Source: DAOUBP01 sp964474695 (GTDB lineage: Bacteria > Chloroflexota > Anaerolineae > CG2-30-64-16). From it: a stretch of DNA of 64,000 bases. The stretch is from assembly GCA_964474695.1 (NCBI GenBank), contig CAYYTK010000024.1:1-64000 (forward strand), written 5' to 3'. Positions 34,509 through 43,232 of this stretch are shown here, piece by piece; the first letter of the stretch is position 1; each line of letters starts with the position of its first letter. The notes below the pieces were generated by a model. It saw only the letters and a program-made list of their open reading frames with translations, was not told where the DNA came from and made no database searches. A program made the translations under genes and the position numbers.

Positions 34509-34994
34509 ATGGGAGATTGGGTCTTTATTGCGCTCGTGGGTGCGGCGGTCGTGCACATCTTCGAGGAATACGTCTACCCCGGCGGGTTCGCAGAGGCATG
34601 GCGGAAGCTGCTGCCAAGGGCAGCCCATCTTTTCACGGCGAAGTTCCAGCTCGCGGTGAACGGCGTGTTCCTCCTGCTGTGTCTGCTCTGCGCGTGGATC
34701 GGTCGGGCCAACCTGGTGATAAGCTTGTCCGCCTTCAGCCTGATCTTCGCCAACGCTCTGCTGCACATCCGCGGGGCCATTCTCCAGAAGAGGTACTATC
34801 CCGGCGTCATTTCGAGCGTGTTGATCTACATCCCGCTGGCGATCTACGCGTACGCCGGGTTTCTCGCGGCCGGCCAACTGACGTGGCCGCAGGCGGGCCT
34901 CTCGGTGCTGTTAGGCGCGGCGTGCATGGGGCTGCTCATGGTCTACGTTCTGCGTCGCCAGGTGCATGCCGGCGGGCTGCCCAGGAGCAAGTAG
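34509..34994 (+). CDS. HXXEE-family integral membrane protein
   Basis: This 161-residue protein has the HXXEE signature at the end of the first helix (VVHIFEEYVYPGGF, H18-I-F-E-E) and about five transmembrane helices, the layout of PF13787. Function of the family is unknown; the conserved His and Glu pair suggests metal binding within the membrane. ATG 34509 is preceded by GGAGGAGGAAAT. It begins a plus-strand run of cargo genes, with the next gene starting 4 bases after its stop. Confidence 0.8.
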   Translation: MGDWVFIALVGAAVVHIFEEYVYPGGFAEAWRKLLPRAAHLFTAKFQLAVNGVFLLLCLLCAWIGRANLVISLSAFSLIFANALLHIRGAILQKRYYPGVISSVLIYIPLAIYAYAGFLAAGQLTWPQAGLSVLLGAACMGLLMVYVLRRQVHAGGLPRSK

Positions 34995-34998
34995 CGCA

Positions 34999-35379
34999 AT
35001 GATCGATGTATCCATCCAGGGAAGTAGGATTGTCTTCCAGGTTAGCGAATCGGATCGGCTGTGGTCGCTCCAAAGCCGGCTGGAGATTCCCATCCCGCAC
35101 ATCCAAGCGGCCACCATTGACACCCATCCCGCGATGGGCTGGTTCCAGGGCTTCAAGCTGGCGGGTACAGACGTGCCCGGTGTCTTTCGGGCCGGCACCT
35201 TTCATCAAGACGGCGGCCTGGTGTTCTGGGACGTGCGGCGCCCCGAACACACCATCGTTATCGAGCTCAAGCATGAGAAGTATCAGAAACTGATCGTTGA
35301 GGTGGCTGATCCCGATGCCGTCGTGAAGATGATCAACGGCGTTCTGGCCGGGGACGGAGCGCCTCATGGCGCAGCCTGA
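34999..35379 (+). CDS. PH-like fold hypothetical protein
   Basis: This 126-residue protein is beta-rich and ends in an amphipathic helix (DPDAVVKMINGVLAG), as in bacterial PH-like domains. Key segments are LEIPIPHIQAATID, GWFQGFKLAGTDVPGVF and TIVIELKHEKYQKLIVEVAD. I recognise the pattern but not a named family. It follows the HXXEE gene by 4 bases and overlaps the next gene by 14 bases, so the three are cotranscribed and translationally coupled. Confidence 0.65.
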   Translation: MIDVSIQGSRIVFQVSESDRLWSLQSRLEIPIPHIQAATIDTHPAMGWFQGFKLAGTDVPGVFRAGTFHQDGGLVFWDVRRPEHTIVIELKHEKYQKLIVEVADPDAVVKMINGVLAGDGAPHGAA

Positions 35380-35626
35380 CGACGCCGCAGGGGCTGCAGA
35401 GGGCCCGGATCTCGGGTTCACCTACCGCGTTAGAAAGAGCGGCGAGATCGAAATCCGCCATCGAGGACGCATCGCGGCCATCCTGCGCGGGCGGGCGGCC
35501 GCCGGCTTCCTGGCCGAGGCGGAGAGCGGCTTCACGGCGGCGCAGCAGGCGATGGCGCGGCTCACCGGCAACTATAAACACGGGAATGAGCACGCCGCGC
35601 GCCGGCATCCCCGCAACCGGCCCTGA
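35366..35626 (+). CDS. Conserved small hypothetical protein
   Basis: This 86-residue protein reads FTYRVRKSGEIEIRHRGRIA, then ILRGRAAAGFLAE and ends near MARLTGNYKHGNE, a pattern I associate with a widespread family of small proteins of unknown function found in many phyla. It overlaps the PH-like gene by 14 bases. The charged beta-hairpin followed by a helix suggests a compact fold. Confidence 0.65.
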   Translation: MAQPDDAAGAAEGPDLGFTYRVRKSGEIEIRHRGRIAAILRGRAAAGFLAEAESGFTAAQQAMARLTGNYKHGNEHAARRHPRNRP

Positions 35627-35665
35627 CCGGCGCGCGAGGTATATCAGACGGGAAAGGAGCAGCAA

Positions 35666-36340
35666 GTGGATACTGCAGCGCACCGGAACATGCTTCTGGG
35701 TTTGGCGGCGGTCTTGGGTTTGACCTTGTCCCTTGGGCTAATGGCAGTGTTGTCCGCGCCTCCACCCGTGCAGGCCGCGGGCCAGGCCGGGCCCCTGGCC
35801 CGTGACGCCGCAGGCCACCCGGTGGACCCTGCGACCCACCCGGCCATCCGCCCGTCGGCGGTTGAAACCGTCACGACCTTCATCATCAGCAACGAGGCCC
35901 CCGGCCATCTGGTGGACGACCTGATCGTCCGGGGCCACGGCAACGACACCCTGCTGCAGGTCCTGGCGCACCTGCGAGCGCAGTCGGGCGGGGCCATCCC
36001 CGACGCCTTCTACAACCAGGTGGCCGCCGCGCCGCCCGGCAGCGAAGTGTTTACTGCTCGCCTGAACTCGTACGCCGGGCTGGTCGGGGGGATTGAGATC
36101 GGGGCAGATGGAACTGTCTCCATTCCAGAAGTTGAGGGCCAGGCCTACGCCGGTGTGCCGGGCTTCACATCGACGCCCAGCCTGGATGGCCGGTTCACCT
36201 TCACGGTCACCCAGGATCGCGAGCGGTACATCTACACCCACAGTAATGACTACGGCGGCGGCTTCACCAGGAACTACTACGCCTTCGGCATCGCGTGGCG
36301 GGGAAGGCAGATGGTCTTTCTGCCCCTCGTGCGGCGATGA
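35666..36340 (+). CDS. Secreted hypothetical protein
   Basis: This 224-residue protein has a Sec signal peptide (hydrophobic LLGLAAVLGLTLSLGLMAVL, then AQAA-like cleavage after VQA) and a mature domain with strands FTFTVTQDRERYIYTHSND. The start is a GTG with AAAGGAG upstream. No family is recognised. It probably acts outside the cell membrane. It stands 39 bases after the small conserved gene. Confidence 0.6.
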   Translation: MDTAAHRNMLLGLAAVLGLTLSLGLMAVLSAPPPVQAAGQAGPLARDAAGHPVDPATHPAIRPSAVETVTTFIISNEAPGHLVDDLIVRGHGNDTLLQVLAHLRAQSGGAIPDAFYNQVAAAPPGSEVFTARLNSYAGLVGGIEIGADGTVSIPEVEGQAYAGVPGFTSTPSLDGRFTFTVTQDRERYIYTHSNDYGGGFTRNYYAFGIAWRGRQMVFLPLVRR

Positions 36341-36473
36341 TCGAAGACACTGCGCGCACTGACCGCACGGGCCGGCGGCCGGGCGCATCCTGAATCCCAA
36401 GCAAACGAGGCCGGTGCCGGCTGACGCCGCCGGATGCTCGTTCACGCTGCGGCACACAAGGAGTGCTTACTGC

Positions 36474-37445
36474 ATGCCCAGGATCACAGCCATCCCCTAT
36501 CGCACCGACGATCACGGCAGCTTTGAGGAGGAGTGGGGCTGCCACCAGCGGGTCTCGGAGTGGTGGTACGCCACGGGCTACTTCACGGCCGCCGAGGATC
36601 GGATGTACTCCTACCAGTTCACCCTGGTCCGGCCGCACCTGTTCGGCCTCCGCCCCAACGTGCTCATGCTGGCGCTGACCGATTTCGCCACCGGCCGGCA
36701 CACCTACGCGCAGCAGACAGCCTTGACGAGCAGTGACATCACGATTGACCGCCAGGGAGTCCAGTGGGGCGACACCGCGCAACTGGTCAAGGGCGCGCAG
36801 GGGATGCACTTCACCGGCCGGCATCGAGACTTCGCGCTCGACCTGGCGCTCGACTACGGCAAGGGCGCGGTCTGGCACTGCGACGACGGCGTGCTGCACA
36901 TGGGGCTGGCCGCGCCCAAGGAGACCACCCTGTACTTCTCCTACACCAACATGCCCACCACGGGCACGCTGACCCTGGGGGATCAAACCTGGCCGGTGCG
37001 GGGCAAGTCCTGGTTCGACAAGCAGGGCGGCCCGTTCAGCCTCATGAATCGGCTGACGCATTGGGAGTGGTTCTCGCTGCGCTTCTTCGACGACGAGGAG
37101 TTGATGCTGTTCACCTTTCCGCAGAGCGGCTATCAGGACGGCACCACCATCCCCCGCGCCGGCGGCGCCCGGCGGCTGACGGCGTACACCGTCCGGCCGC
37201 TGGACTTCGTGACGGTCAACGGCGCCAGGTTTTCCACCGGCTGGACTCTGGACGCACCCGGCCTGAAGGCCGAGCATTACACGATCCGGCCGCTGATGCA
37301 GGGCCAACTCAACCTGGCTTACTTCGAGCAGTTGGCCGGCGTCTACGATCCGGCGGACCAGCAGGTCGGGCTGTGTTTCGTGGAGCTCCTGCCCGGCGTC
37401 TACAACAAGGTGTCCCCGGCGCTGCTGTTCAAGAAGGTGGGGTAG
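36474..37445 (+). CDS. Lipocalin-like CrtC/AttH-family protein
   Basis: This 323-residue protein has the EWWYATGYF motif (E28-W-W-Y) and repeated beta segments of the two-lobed lipocalin-like fold (PF07143/PF17186) of carotenoid 1,2-hydratase CrtC and AttH proteins, with GKSWFDKQGG and WEWFSLRF in the second lobe. CrtC hydrates carotenoids, but no other carotenoid gene is here, so AttH-like function on a lipid-like substrate is as likely. ATG 36474 follows AAGGAG at 12 bases; a longer frame to 36414 has no ribosome binding site. Confidence 0.8.
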   Translation: MPRITAIPYRTDDHGSFEEEWGCHQRVSEWWYATGYFTAAEDRMYSYQFTLVRPHLFGLRPNVLMLALTDFATGRHTYAQQTALTSSDITIDRQGVQWGDTAQLVKGAQGMHFTGRHRDFALDLALDYGKGAVWHCDDGVLHMGLAAPKETTLYFSYTNMPTTGTLTLGDQTWPVRGKSWFDKQGGPFSLMNRLTHWEWFSLRFFDDEELMLFTFPQSGYQDGTTIPRAGGARRLTAYTVRPLDFVTVNGARFSTGWTLDAPGLKAEHYTIRPLMQGQLNLAYFEQLAGVYDPADQQVGLCFVELLPGVYNKVSPALLFKKVG

Positions 37446-37485
37446 AGACGGCCCGGCCACGGGGCGAGGACTGCGGGGGGATGCT

Positions 37486-37947
37486 ATGGAACCGTGCCTG
37501 ACGTGTCAATTGGTGGCGCGACGGGACGCCGGCGCGGCCCCACCGTGGGACTGCATCCAGCGGACCCAGTGTTGGGATGTCGTACACAGCTACAATACGG
37601 CCCTGCCGGGTTGGCTGGTGATCGTGGCGCGGCGGCACATCGAGGCGCTGCACGAGCTCACGCCGCCGGAAGCGGCTGAGCTGGGCCTCCTGATCCGCCA
37701 GGTCTCCATAGCCCTGCGCGACGTCACCGGCTGCCTCAAGACCTATGTGATCCAGTTCGCGGAGGCCGCCGAGCATCCGCACGTGCATTTCCACATCGTG
37801 CCGCGGATGGCCGATCAGCCCGAAGCGTATCGGAGCACCAAGGTGTTCGCGTACTTGGGCGTCCCCGAAGCGGAACGGGTCAGCGACGCGTGGATGAACG
37901 AGATCGCGGCCCGGATCCGGCCGCTTTTGCAGGCACCGATGCAGTGA
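37486..37947 (+). CDS. HIT-family nucleotide hydrolase/transferase
   Basis: This 153-residue protein has the HIT triad H99-V-H101-F-H103 in HPHVHFHIVPR, the catalytic histidine motif, and an N-terminal CLTC zinc-like pair (C4, C7). Such proteins hydrolyse dinucleoside polyphosphates or AMP adducts. Length is typical. It precedes an MDR oxidoreductase gene by 23 bases, with which it is probably cotranscribed. GGGGGG is the only purine-rich stretch before ATG 37486. Confidence 0.9.
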   Translation: MEPCLTCQLVARRDAGAAPPWDCIQRTQCWDVVHSYNTALPGWLVIVARRHIEALHELTPPEAAELGLLIRQVSIALRDVTGCLKTYVIQFAEAAEHPHVHFHIVPRMADQPEAYRSTKVFAYLGVPEAERVSDAWMNEIAARIRPLLQAPMQ

Positions 37948-37970
37948 CCGCCGCAAGGTCGGAGGAGAGC

Positions 37971-38882
37971 GTGAGAGCAGTCGTCTATACCAGGTATGGT
38001 CCACCGGACGTGCTCCAAGTCCGGGAAGTGGCGCAGCCCGTTCCCGGAGAGCACGAGATCCTGGTGCGCGTGCACGCCGCCACGGTGTCGGCCGGCGACG
38101 TGCGCATGCGCAAGGCCGACCCGTTTGCAGCACGGCTCTACAACGGCCTGCTGCGGCCAAGCCGGGTGACGATCCTGGGCTTTGAGCTGGCCGGGGAGGT
38201 CGCCGCGATCGGCAGCCGGGTCAGTCGCTACCGGCCGGGCGATCCGGTCTTCGCCTTCACCGGGTTTCGCTTCGGCGCCTATGCCGAATACCGATGTCTG
38301 CCGGAGGTCGGAACGGTCAATCAAGGGCTGGTGGCCGTGAAACCGGCTAACATGACCTACGAGGAGGCCGCCGCGCTGCCCGGCGGGGGGCTTACGGCGC
38401 TGGGCTTCCTGCGCAAAGGTGAGATTCAGAGCAAGCGCAAGGTGCTCATCTACGGCGCTTCCGCCAGCGTGGGGACCTATGCGGTGCAGTTGGCCAGGCA
38501 CTTCGGCGCGGAGGTCGTCGGGGTCTGCAGCACCACCAACCTGGAGCTGGTGCGCTCGCTGGGCGCCGAGCGGGTCATCGACTACACTCGTGAGGATTTC
38601 GCCCGCCGCGGCGAGACCTACGATCTCATCTTCGATGCGGTGGGCAAGGCCGCGCCGGCGCACTGCCAGACCGCGCTCAGCCCCGGCGGGGTCTACCTTG
38701 CCGTCACGGGGTCGGCCAAGATCGCACCTGAGGACTTGACCACCCTCAAGGAGCTGGTCGAGGCAGGAGCGGTGCGGGCGGTCATCGACAGGCGCTATCC
38801 GCTGGATCAGATCATCGAGGCGCACCGGTACGTCGAAGGCGGGCACAAGGTGGGAAATGTCGTCATCACAGTCGCGCCATGA
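37971..38882 (+). CDS. Zinc-independent MDR-family NAD(P)H oxidoreductase
   Basis: This 303-residue protein is a medium-chain dehydrogenase/reductase: N-terminal GroES-like part (YGPPDVLQVREVAQPVPGEHEI) and a Rossmann domain with IYGASASVGTYAVQLARHFG near residue 160, of the quinone-reductase type; no catalytic-zinc Cys-His set is seen. The start is GTG 37971 with GGAGGAG upstream, favoured over an upstream in-frame ATG inside the HIT gene. It overlaps the kinase-like gene at ATGA. Confidence 0.88.
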   Translation: MRAVVYTRYGPPDVLQVREVAQPVPGEHEILVRVHAATVSAGDVRMRKADPFAARLYNGLLRPSRVTILGFELAGEVAAIGSRVSRYRPGDPVFAFTGFRFGAYAEYRCLPEVGTVNQGLVAVKPANMTYEEAAALPGGGLTALGFLRKGEIQSKRKVLIYGASASVGTYAVQLARHFGAEVVGVCSTTNLELVRSLGAERVIDYTREDFARRGETYDLIFDAVGKAAPAHCQTALSPGGVYLAVTGSAKIAPEDLTTLKELVEAGAVRAVIDRRYPLDQIIEAHRYVEGGHKVGNVVITVAP

Positions 38883-39829
38883 GCCGCGGAACAATGCCGG
38901 CGGGAACCGCCGTCCCGCATGACCTGTTGCTCCAACTGCTGAGACAGACGCTTGGCGCCGGGGTCGAGGTGGCCGGCTGCAAGATCGCCAACCAGCAGCA
39001 TGAGTATCTTGTCCTGCTGCTCCAACTCCGCCGCCCAGCCATCAAGGTGGTGGCGAAACTGGCCGGACCCGCCGCGCCGCTGGCAGCCGCATTTGAGCGC
39101 ACCGCCATGCTCCAGCGCCTGGTGGCGACGCAGACGACCATCCCCATGCCCGAAACGCTGGCTGTCGACACCGCCTGCCGGGCCTGGCCCTGGCGCTACT
39201 GCATCAAGACGCACATTCCGGGCCAGGAGTGGGCGACCGCAAGGCGCCAGATGACCGGGGAGGAGTTGTCCGACGCCTACCGGCAAATCGGCAGCGCCGT
39301 GGCACAACTGCACATGATTCACTTCCCCGCCTTCGGTGAACTCGCGGCGAATGGCGATGTCCGGGGCGATCAGCCATACCCGGCAGCGTTACAGGAACAT
39401 GCACGGGCGATCATCAGGAGCGCACGCCTGTGCGATCTGTTCTGCTCGGCGTTGGAGCAACAGCGGCCGCTCTTCCTGGATGTGCCGCACGCCAGCCTCT
39501 GTCACGAAGACCTGCACAAGCACAACATCCTGTTCAGGCGTCACCGGGGGCGGTGGTGCCTGGCAACGATCCTGGACTTCGACAAGGCGTGGGCCGGCCA
39601 TCATGAGACGGACCTGGCCCGGCTTGAGTTGTGGCAGGGCATGACGAGCGCTGAATTCTGGGAGTCGTATGAGGCAATCTGTCCTGTCGCGCCGCTGTAT
39701 AGAGAACGGCGCGCGCTCTACCAGCTGCTCTGGTGTCTCGAGTATGCCCGCCCTACGGCCGAGCACCTCGCAGATACGCAACGCCTCTGCCAGGAACTCG
39801 GACTCCCGCGTTTTGAGCGGTTTGACTGA
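38879..39829 (+). CDS. APH/ChoK-like phosphotransferase
   Basis: This 316-residue protein has the kinase-like catalytic loop H209-E-D-L-H-K-H-N and the metal-binding ILDFDKAW (near 233) of the aminoglycoside phosphotransferase/choline kinase superfamily. The Brenner HxDxxxxN motif is intact. Its substrate cannot be told from sequence; it may phosphorylate a small molecule or antibiotic. It overlaps the MDR gene stop by 4 bases (ATGA) and so is translationally coupled to it. Confidence 0.82.
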   Translation: MSRGTMPAGTAVPHDLLLQLLRQTLGAGVEVAGCKIANQQHEYLVLLLQLRRPAIKVVAKLAGPAAPLAAAFERTAMLQRLVATQTTIPMPETLAVDTACRAWPWRYCIKTHIPGQEWATARRQMTGEELSDAYRQIGSAVAQLHMIHFPAFGELAANGDVRGDQPYPAALQEHARAIIRSARLCDLFCSALEQQRPLFLDVPHASLCHEDLHKHNILFRRHRGRWCLATILDFDKAWAGHHETDLARLELWQGMTSAEFWESYEAICPVAPLYRERRALYQLLWCLEYARPTAEHLADTQRLCQELGLPRFERFD

Positions 39830-39891
39830 AAGCCCCAGTCCGCGGCCTGGGACTGATCAACCGTCTATCGGGAGCGGCTCTGGGAGCTATC

Positions 39892-41289
39892 TCAGGCGTC
39901 CACGCTGGTGACATCGTCCGGCGTGAACACATGCACGTTCTCCTCGCCCAAACCGGCGTGTGTCACCTGGCCCAGGGTGCGCGCGAAGAAGGCGTAATGG
40001 ACGTCCCAGCGGGCCGTATCACCCTTGAGCCACAACAGGCCCTTCTCCATCAGCGCGTGCAGATCGGCGGTAGTCACCGGCGTATTGCGCCAGCGCGCCT
40101 CACCGAAGACCACCCGATGATCGGCGCGGTTCACGCCGACCACGTCGATTTGCGCGCCGCGCGTCCACCACGATCCGACCTCCTGCACGGGGAAGGGAAT
40201 CTGGCCGCGGCCGGAGGCAGCCAACAGGTGTTGGCGCGCCAGAGCCTCCCACACCGGCGCCACGATGTACGGCAGGTTGTTGCGGATTTCGCTCAGCGTC
40301 TCAGCCTGGCGTTGGTTGATCTCCAACAGCGCCCGGTGCGGCGCGGCCCAGCGATGCCAGAAGCGCAGGAAGGGATCCAGGATGTGGTACGTGCCCACCC
40401 GCCCCTCGTCGCGCACCCGGTTCAGCGGCAGGCGGTGCTCCACCAAGCCGTTGGTCACCAAATCGTTGAGATAGTGCTGAGCCGACGCCAACGTCAGGTT
40501 GGCCGCCGCCGCGATCTCCTGCCGCGGGTGATTGCCCGCAGCGATTGCCTCCAGGACACGGCTGAAGGCGTCCACCTCGCCCTTGAGCTCCTCGTGGAGG
40601 AGCAGGCGCACTTCGCTGAACAGATTGCCCGCCGGATCGAGGACCTCCCGCTCGACGTTGCGCATGAGCGAGCGCTGCGGGTCCAGCGCCAGCAGGTTGC
40701 GCGGCATGCCGCCCAACACGGCGTAGGTCTCGATCAACTGCTCGGCGTCGAGCGTGGGAACGAAAGCTCGCAAGTCAGACGGTTGTAGCGGCAGCAGCTC
40801 GTAGGCCCAGGTGTGGCGCCGGTAGAGCGGCGCCGCGCCGTCCAGGATCTCCCGCCGCATCACGCTGTAGGTGGAGCCGGTCAGACACAGGAACAGGTTC
40901 GTGTGCTGCAGGACGGTGTCCCAGGCGCGCTGGAGCAGCGTCGAGAAGCCGGGCGCCGAATCGGCCAGGTAGGGGTATTCGTCAATCACTACGACAAAGC
41001 GGCGCTCGCGCCCCAGCTCCGCTAGCGCCAGCAGCGCGCTGTCCCAGTCGGCGAAGGTGCGCTCAGGCTGACCGAGCGCGACCGCCAACTGCTGTCCGAA
41101 CTCATGCAGCAGCACCTGGCTTGGCAGCCGCGCTGCAAAGAAGTACAAGTGCGGCTTCTCGCGGCACCACTCGTAGATCAGGCTGCTTTTGCCCACCCGC
41201 CGGCGGCCGTAGAGGACAGCGAATTCCGCACCAGGCCGCGCATAGCGGCGTTCCAGGTAGCCGAGCTCACGTTGGCGATTGCGAAACAT
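39892..41289 (-). CDS. DUF234-type ATPase with C-terminal nuclease-like domain
   Basis: This 465-residue protein is of the archaeal-type ATPase plus DUF234 group. Walker A YGRRRVGKSS (G28-S35), Walker B VVVIDEYPY (D103, E104), a winged-helix-like region (NLTLASAQHYLNDLV) and a C-terminal PD-(D/E)XK-like part (GAQIDVVGVN then VFGEARW). It is a solitary minus-strand gene in the plus-strand cargo, with its own strong promoter and operator. Such ATPases are frequent in mobile elements; role unknown, possibly defence or toxin-like. Confidence 0.85.
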   Translation of the reverse strand: MFRNRQRELGYLERRYARPGAEFAVLYGRRRVGKSSLIYEWCREKPHLYFFAARLPSQVLLHEFGQQLAVALGQPERTFADWDSALLALAELGRERRFVVVIDEYPYLADSAPGFSTLLQRAWDTVLQHTNLFLCLTGSTYSVMRREILDGAAPLYRRHTWAYELLPLQPSDLRAFVPTLDAEQLIETYAVLGGMPRNLLALDPQRSLMRNVEREVLDPAGNLFSEVRLLLHEELKGEVDAFSRVLEAIAAGNHPRQEIAAAANLTLASAQHYLNDLVTNGLVEHRLPLNRVRDEGRVGTYHILDPFLRFWHRWAAPHRALLEINQRQAETLSEIRNNLPYIVAPVWEALARQHLLAASGRGQIPFPVQEVGSWWTRGAQIDVVGVNRADHRVVFGEARWRNTPVTTADLHALMEKGLLWLKGDTARWDVHYAFFARTLGQVTHAGLGEENVHVFTPDDVTSVDA

Positions 41290-41307
41290 GGGTCCTCCCG
41301 AGTAAAT

Positions 41308-41362
41308 CGTATCTTAGTAAGATAGCTTATGAGAGTATATCACAATAAGATACGTTTGTCAA
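41308..41362 (-). promoter_or_regulatory. Strong promoter with nested inverted repeats for the DUF234-type ATPase
   Basis: Minus strand TTGACA (41362-41357), 17-base spacer, TATACT (41339-41334). CGTATCTTA (41308-41316) and TAAGATACG (41346-41354) are a perfect 9-base inverted repeat, one half within the promoter spacer, with an extra TAAGATA at 41318-41324. This is a typical repressor-binding layout; the repressor is not identified. Confidence 0.75.
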
Positions 41363-42200
41363 CCCTATCGCGATACAATCCGATTCGGCGGCTGTCGCCA
41401 GCCTCCGGTCAGATAAGTCCACGAAAGTTCATCATGGTGACCTCAGTGAGATTCGCCGGCATGTGCTCCGATCCGAACCAGGTGTTCGCACGGTCCCGCT
41501 CGACTCGTGAGTAGCCAGTCGGGGGCGACAAGCCACTGCCGAGGCAGTCTCGATGGACTTTCAGTATCAGTGAAAGCAAGTAGCTAAATGTTTTCATTCA
41601 TAGTAAAATCATCAGATAAGCAAGCCCGATTTCACCGACCTGGCATCTTGTAGAACTCGATCCCCTGGCTCTCCAGGACACCCGCAGCACCGACCGTCAG
41701 ATGAGGCGAGACCCCCCTCGTCCCGTGCGTACGCTCTGCCATCTTGATCTTGCTTCCCCGCATCATTCTGTGGTAGCGTGTGTGCAAAACAGTGCTCCAG
41801 AGACAGCGTTACGCACACAGAAGCAGGCCGAGGCATGACCACACAGAACTGGGCTGGCAGGCTCTACCTAGTGGCTGCAGGCCAGACTGGCTATGTCACG
41901 CGCCATCACGCTGCTGTGGCAGCCGGAGGGCGTCGAGGCCACCTACATGCTTGGACACCATTCACGCAGTTGGCGCAGGAGGACCTGATCCACATGCCGG
42001 AGTCGGTGCAGTAGACCGAAGGACCGCCAGACAAGCAGCCGTGCGCAGTCGCACATATGTGGAACGAATCGGCGTACATGGGCGTCTGGTGGAGAGAGTT
42101 GGAAGTGGCGCGGCATGTCTACTGGCCGGAGGATGTCGTGGTCGTGGGCAGCCGAAGATGAAGGATCGAGATTGCGAAGGCAAGTGATAGAGAGCGAGAC
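41363..42200. other. Decayed region between the ATPase gene and the small anchored-protein genes
   Basis: About 840 bases with no intact gene. It contains the nuclease-gene remnant at 41632-41742. Several short open frames on both strands lack ribosome binding sites and family resemblance. It looks like a scar of rearrangement. Confidence 0.45.
41632..41742 (-). pseudogene. C-terminal remnant of the PD-(D/E)XK-like gene found intact at 44589
   Basis: The last codons (VSPHLTVGAAGVLESQGIEF) and the CGGTGAAATC end match the 3' end of the gene at 44589-45380 (VSPDDRHRRIMESQGIQF, same CGGTGAAATC around the stop). The similarity covers about 90 bases; the rest of the gene is missing. It suggests duplication or repeated insertion near the Tad locus. 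Confidence 0.65.
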
Positions 42201-42623
42201 GTGCGCAGAAAGACCTTGGCCGCTGGCTGCGGCGTGCTGCTCATCCTTGGATTATTTGTGGCAACGGCCGTCTTCCTCGACGGCTTCTACCTGCCTGGCA
42301 AGCCCTGCCGGCCCGTGCGCTACCCGGATGGTCAGAGGACTGCCAACGCTTTTCAGTGTGTGGTGAACGCCGACCTGGCCGATGTTCTGGCGTTCTACGA
42401 TAACGCGCTGGACGTGCAGCCGCGGCCGGGAGACACGGGGCTTTGGACGCGCCAAGAGCTGGCGCCAGCTGTTCTCCTGTATACTTGTTACGGCAGCGAC
42501 ATCAACCGCCTGTCCACGGAGACGGGCTGCATTACTGTGCGCCGGCAAGCCCAGGGAACGGTCAGCATCGAGGGGCTGCTGCTGCGGTCAGAGGGGAGCA
42601 ACGCTCAGTGTCCGTTCGAATGA
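42201..42623 (+). CDS. Membrane-anchored hypothetical protein
   Basis: This 140-residue protein has an N-terminal anchor (LAAGCGVLLILGLFVATAVFL; the Cys at 10 is not in a clear lipobox) and a small soluble domain with several Cys residues. The start is a GTG without a strong ribosome binding site, so the start is uncertain. It precedes a second anchored protein of similar design by 55 bases. No family is recognised. Confidence 0.5.
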   Translation: MRRKTLAAGCGVLLILGLFVATAVFLDGFYLPGKPCRPVRYPDGQRTANAFQCVVNADLADVLAFYDNALDVQPRPGDTGLWTRQELAPAVLLYTCYGSDINRLSTETGCITVRRQAQGTVSIEGLLLRSEGSNAQCPFE

Positions 42624-42678
42624 AAGCCGTTACCGACCTTTGGCGGCGCGACGATGAGATGCAGCGCGGTACACGGCC

Positions 42679-43170
42679 ATGAGGGGCATTAAGCGCCCTC
42701 GGTCCAGCCTTCTTCTTGTCGTCCTCGGAACAGGTCTCGGCGTTTGCCTGATCCTGTTCGGACTGGGCATCGCGCTGCCCCGGATCCTAGATCCGGTCAC
42801 CCGCTCGACCGATTGCGGGCGGGTGGCCCGCGCCTTCGTCGACGCTATAAGAACTGGCGATGCCCGGCTCGCCCGCTCACTTGCCGTATCGGACGCCGGC
42901 ATCGTTGAATGGATGTCAACGCGCCGGGGCTTTTCCTGCCCGTTTTCGCTCGATCTCGAGGCATACGACAGTTCGATGGTCTGTGGCTCCAGCAACCTAT
43001 CCACCGAGTGGAACTGCGGGTTCCACTACTTCTGCTGGCTCGGCGGCAGGTATCTCTTCAGGCTCGAAAGAATCGAGTTGGAACAGAGGGCCGAGGGGTG
43101 CCGGGTGACCTACTGGAGCGAGCCGTGCGAAGCGTTCGGGGACGAGGTATTTGGCGACAAGTGTCGGTGA
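42679..43170 (+). CDS. Membrane-anchored, Cys-rich hypothetical protein
   Basis: This 163-residue protein has one N-terminal helix (LLLVVLGTGLGVCLILFGLGI) and an exported domain with about eight Cys, suggesting disulphides. The mature part reads like a small NTF2- or DUF4878-type domain (RVARAFVDAIRTGDARLARS). Family is not certain. It is one of a run of four small plus-strand anchored-protein genes. Confidence 0.55.
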   Translation: MRGIKRPRSSLLLVVLGTGLGVCLILFGLGIALPRILDPVTRSTDCGRVARAFVDAIRTGDARLARSLAVSDAGIVEWMSTRRGFSCPFSLDLEAYDSSMVCGSSNLSTEWNCGFHYFCWLGGRYLFRLERIELEQRAEGCRVTYWSEPCEAFGDEVFGDKCR

Positions 43171-43232
43171 ACGTGGCGAGCGGGTGTCCGTACGCGGCCA
43201 AGAACTAGCGGAGGAATGGGGCATGTTATACT

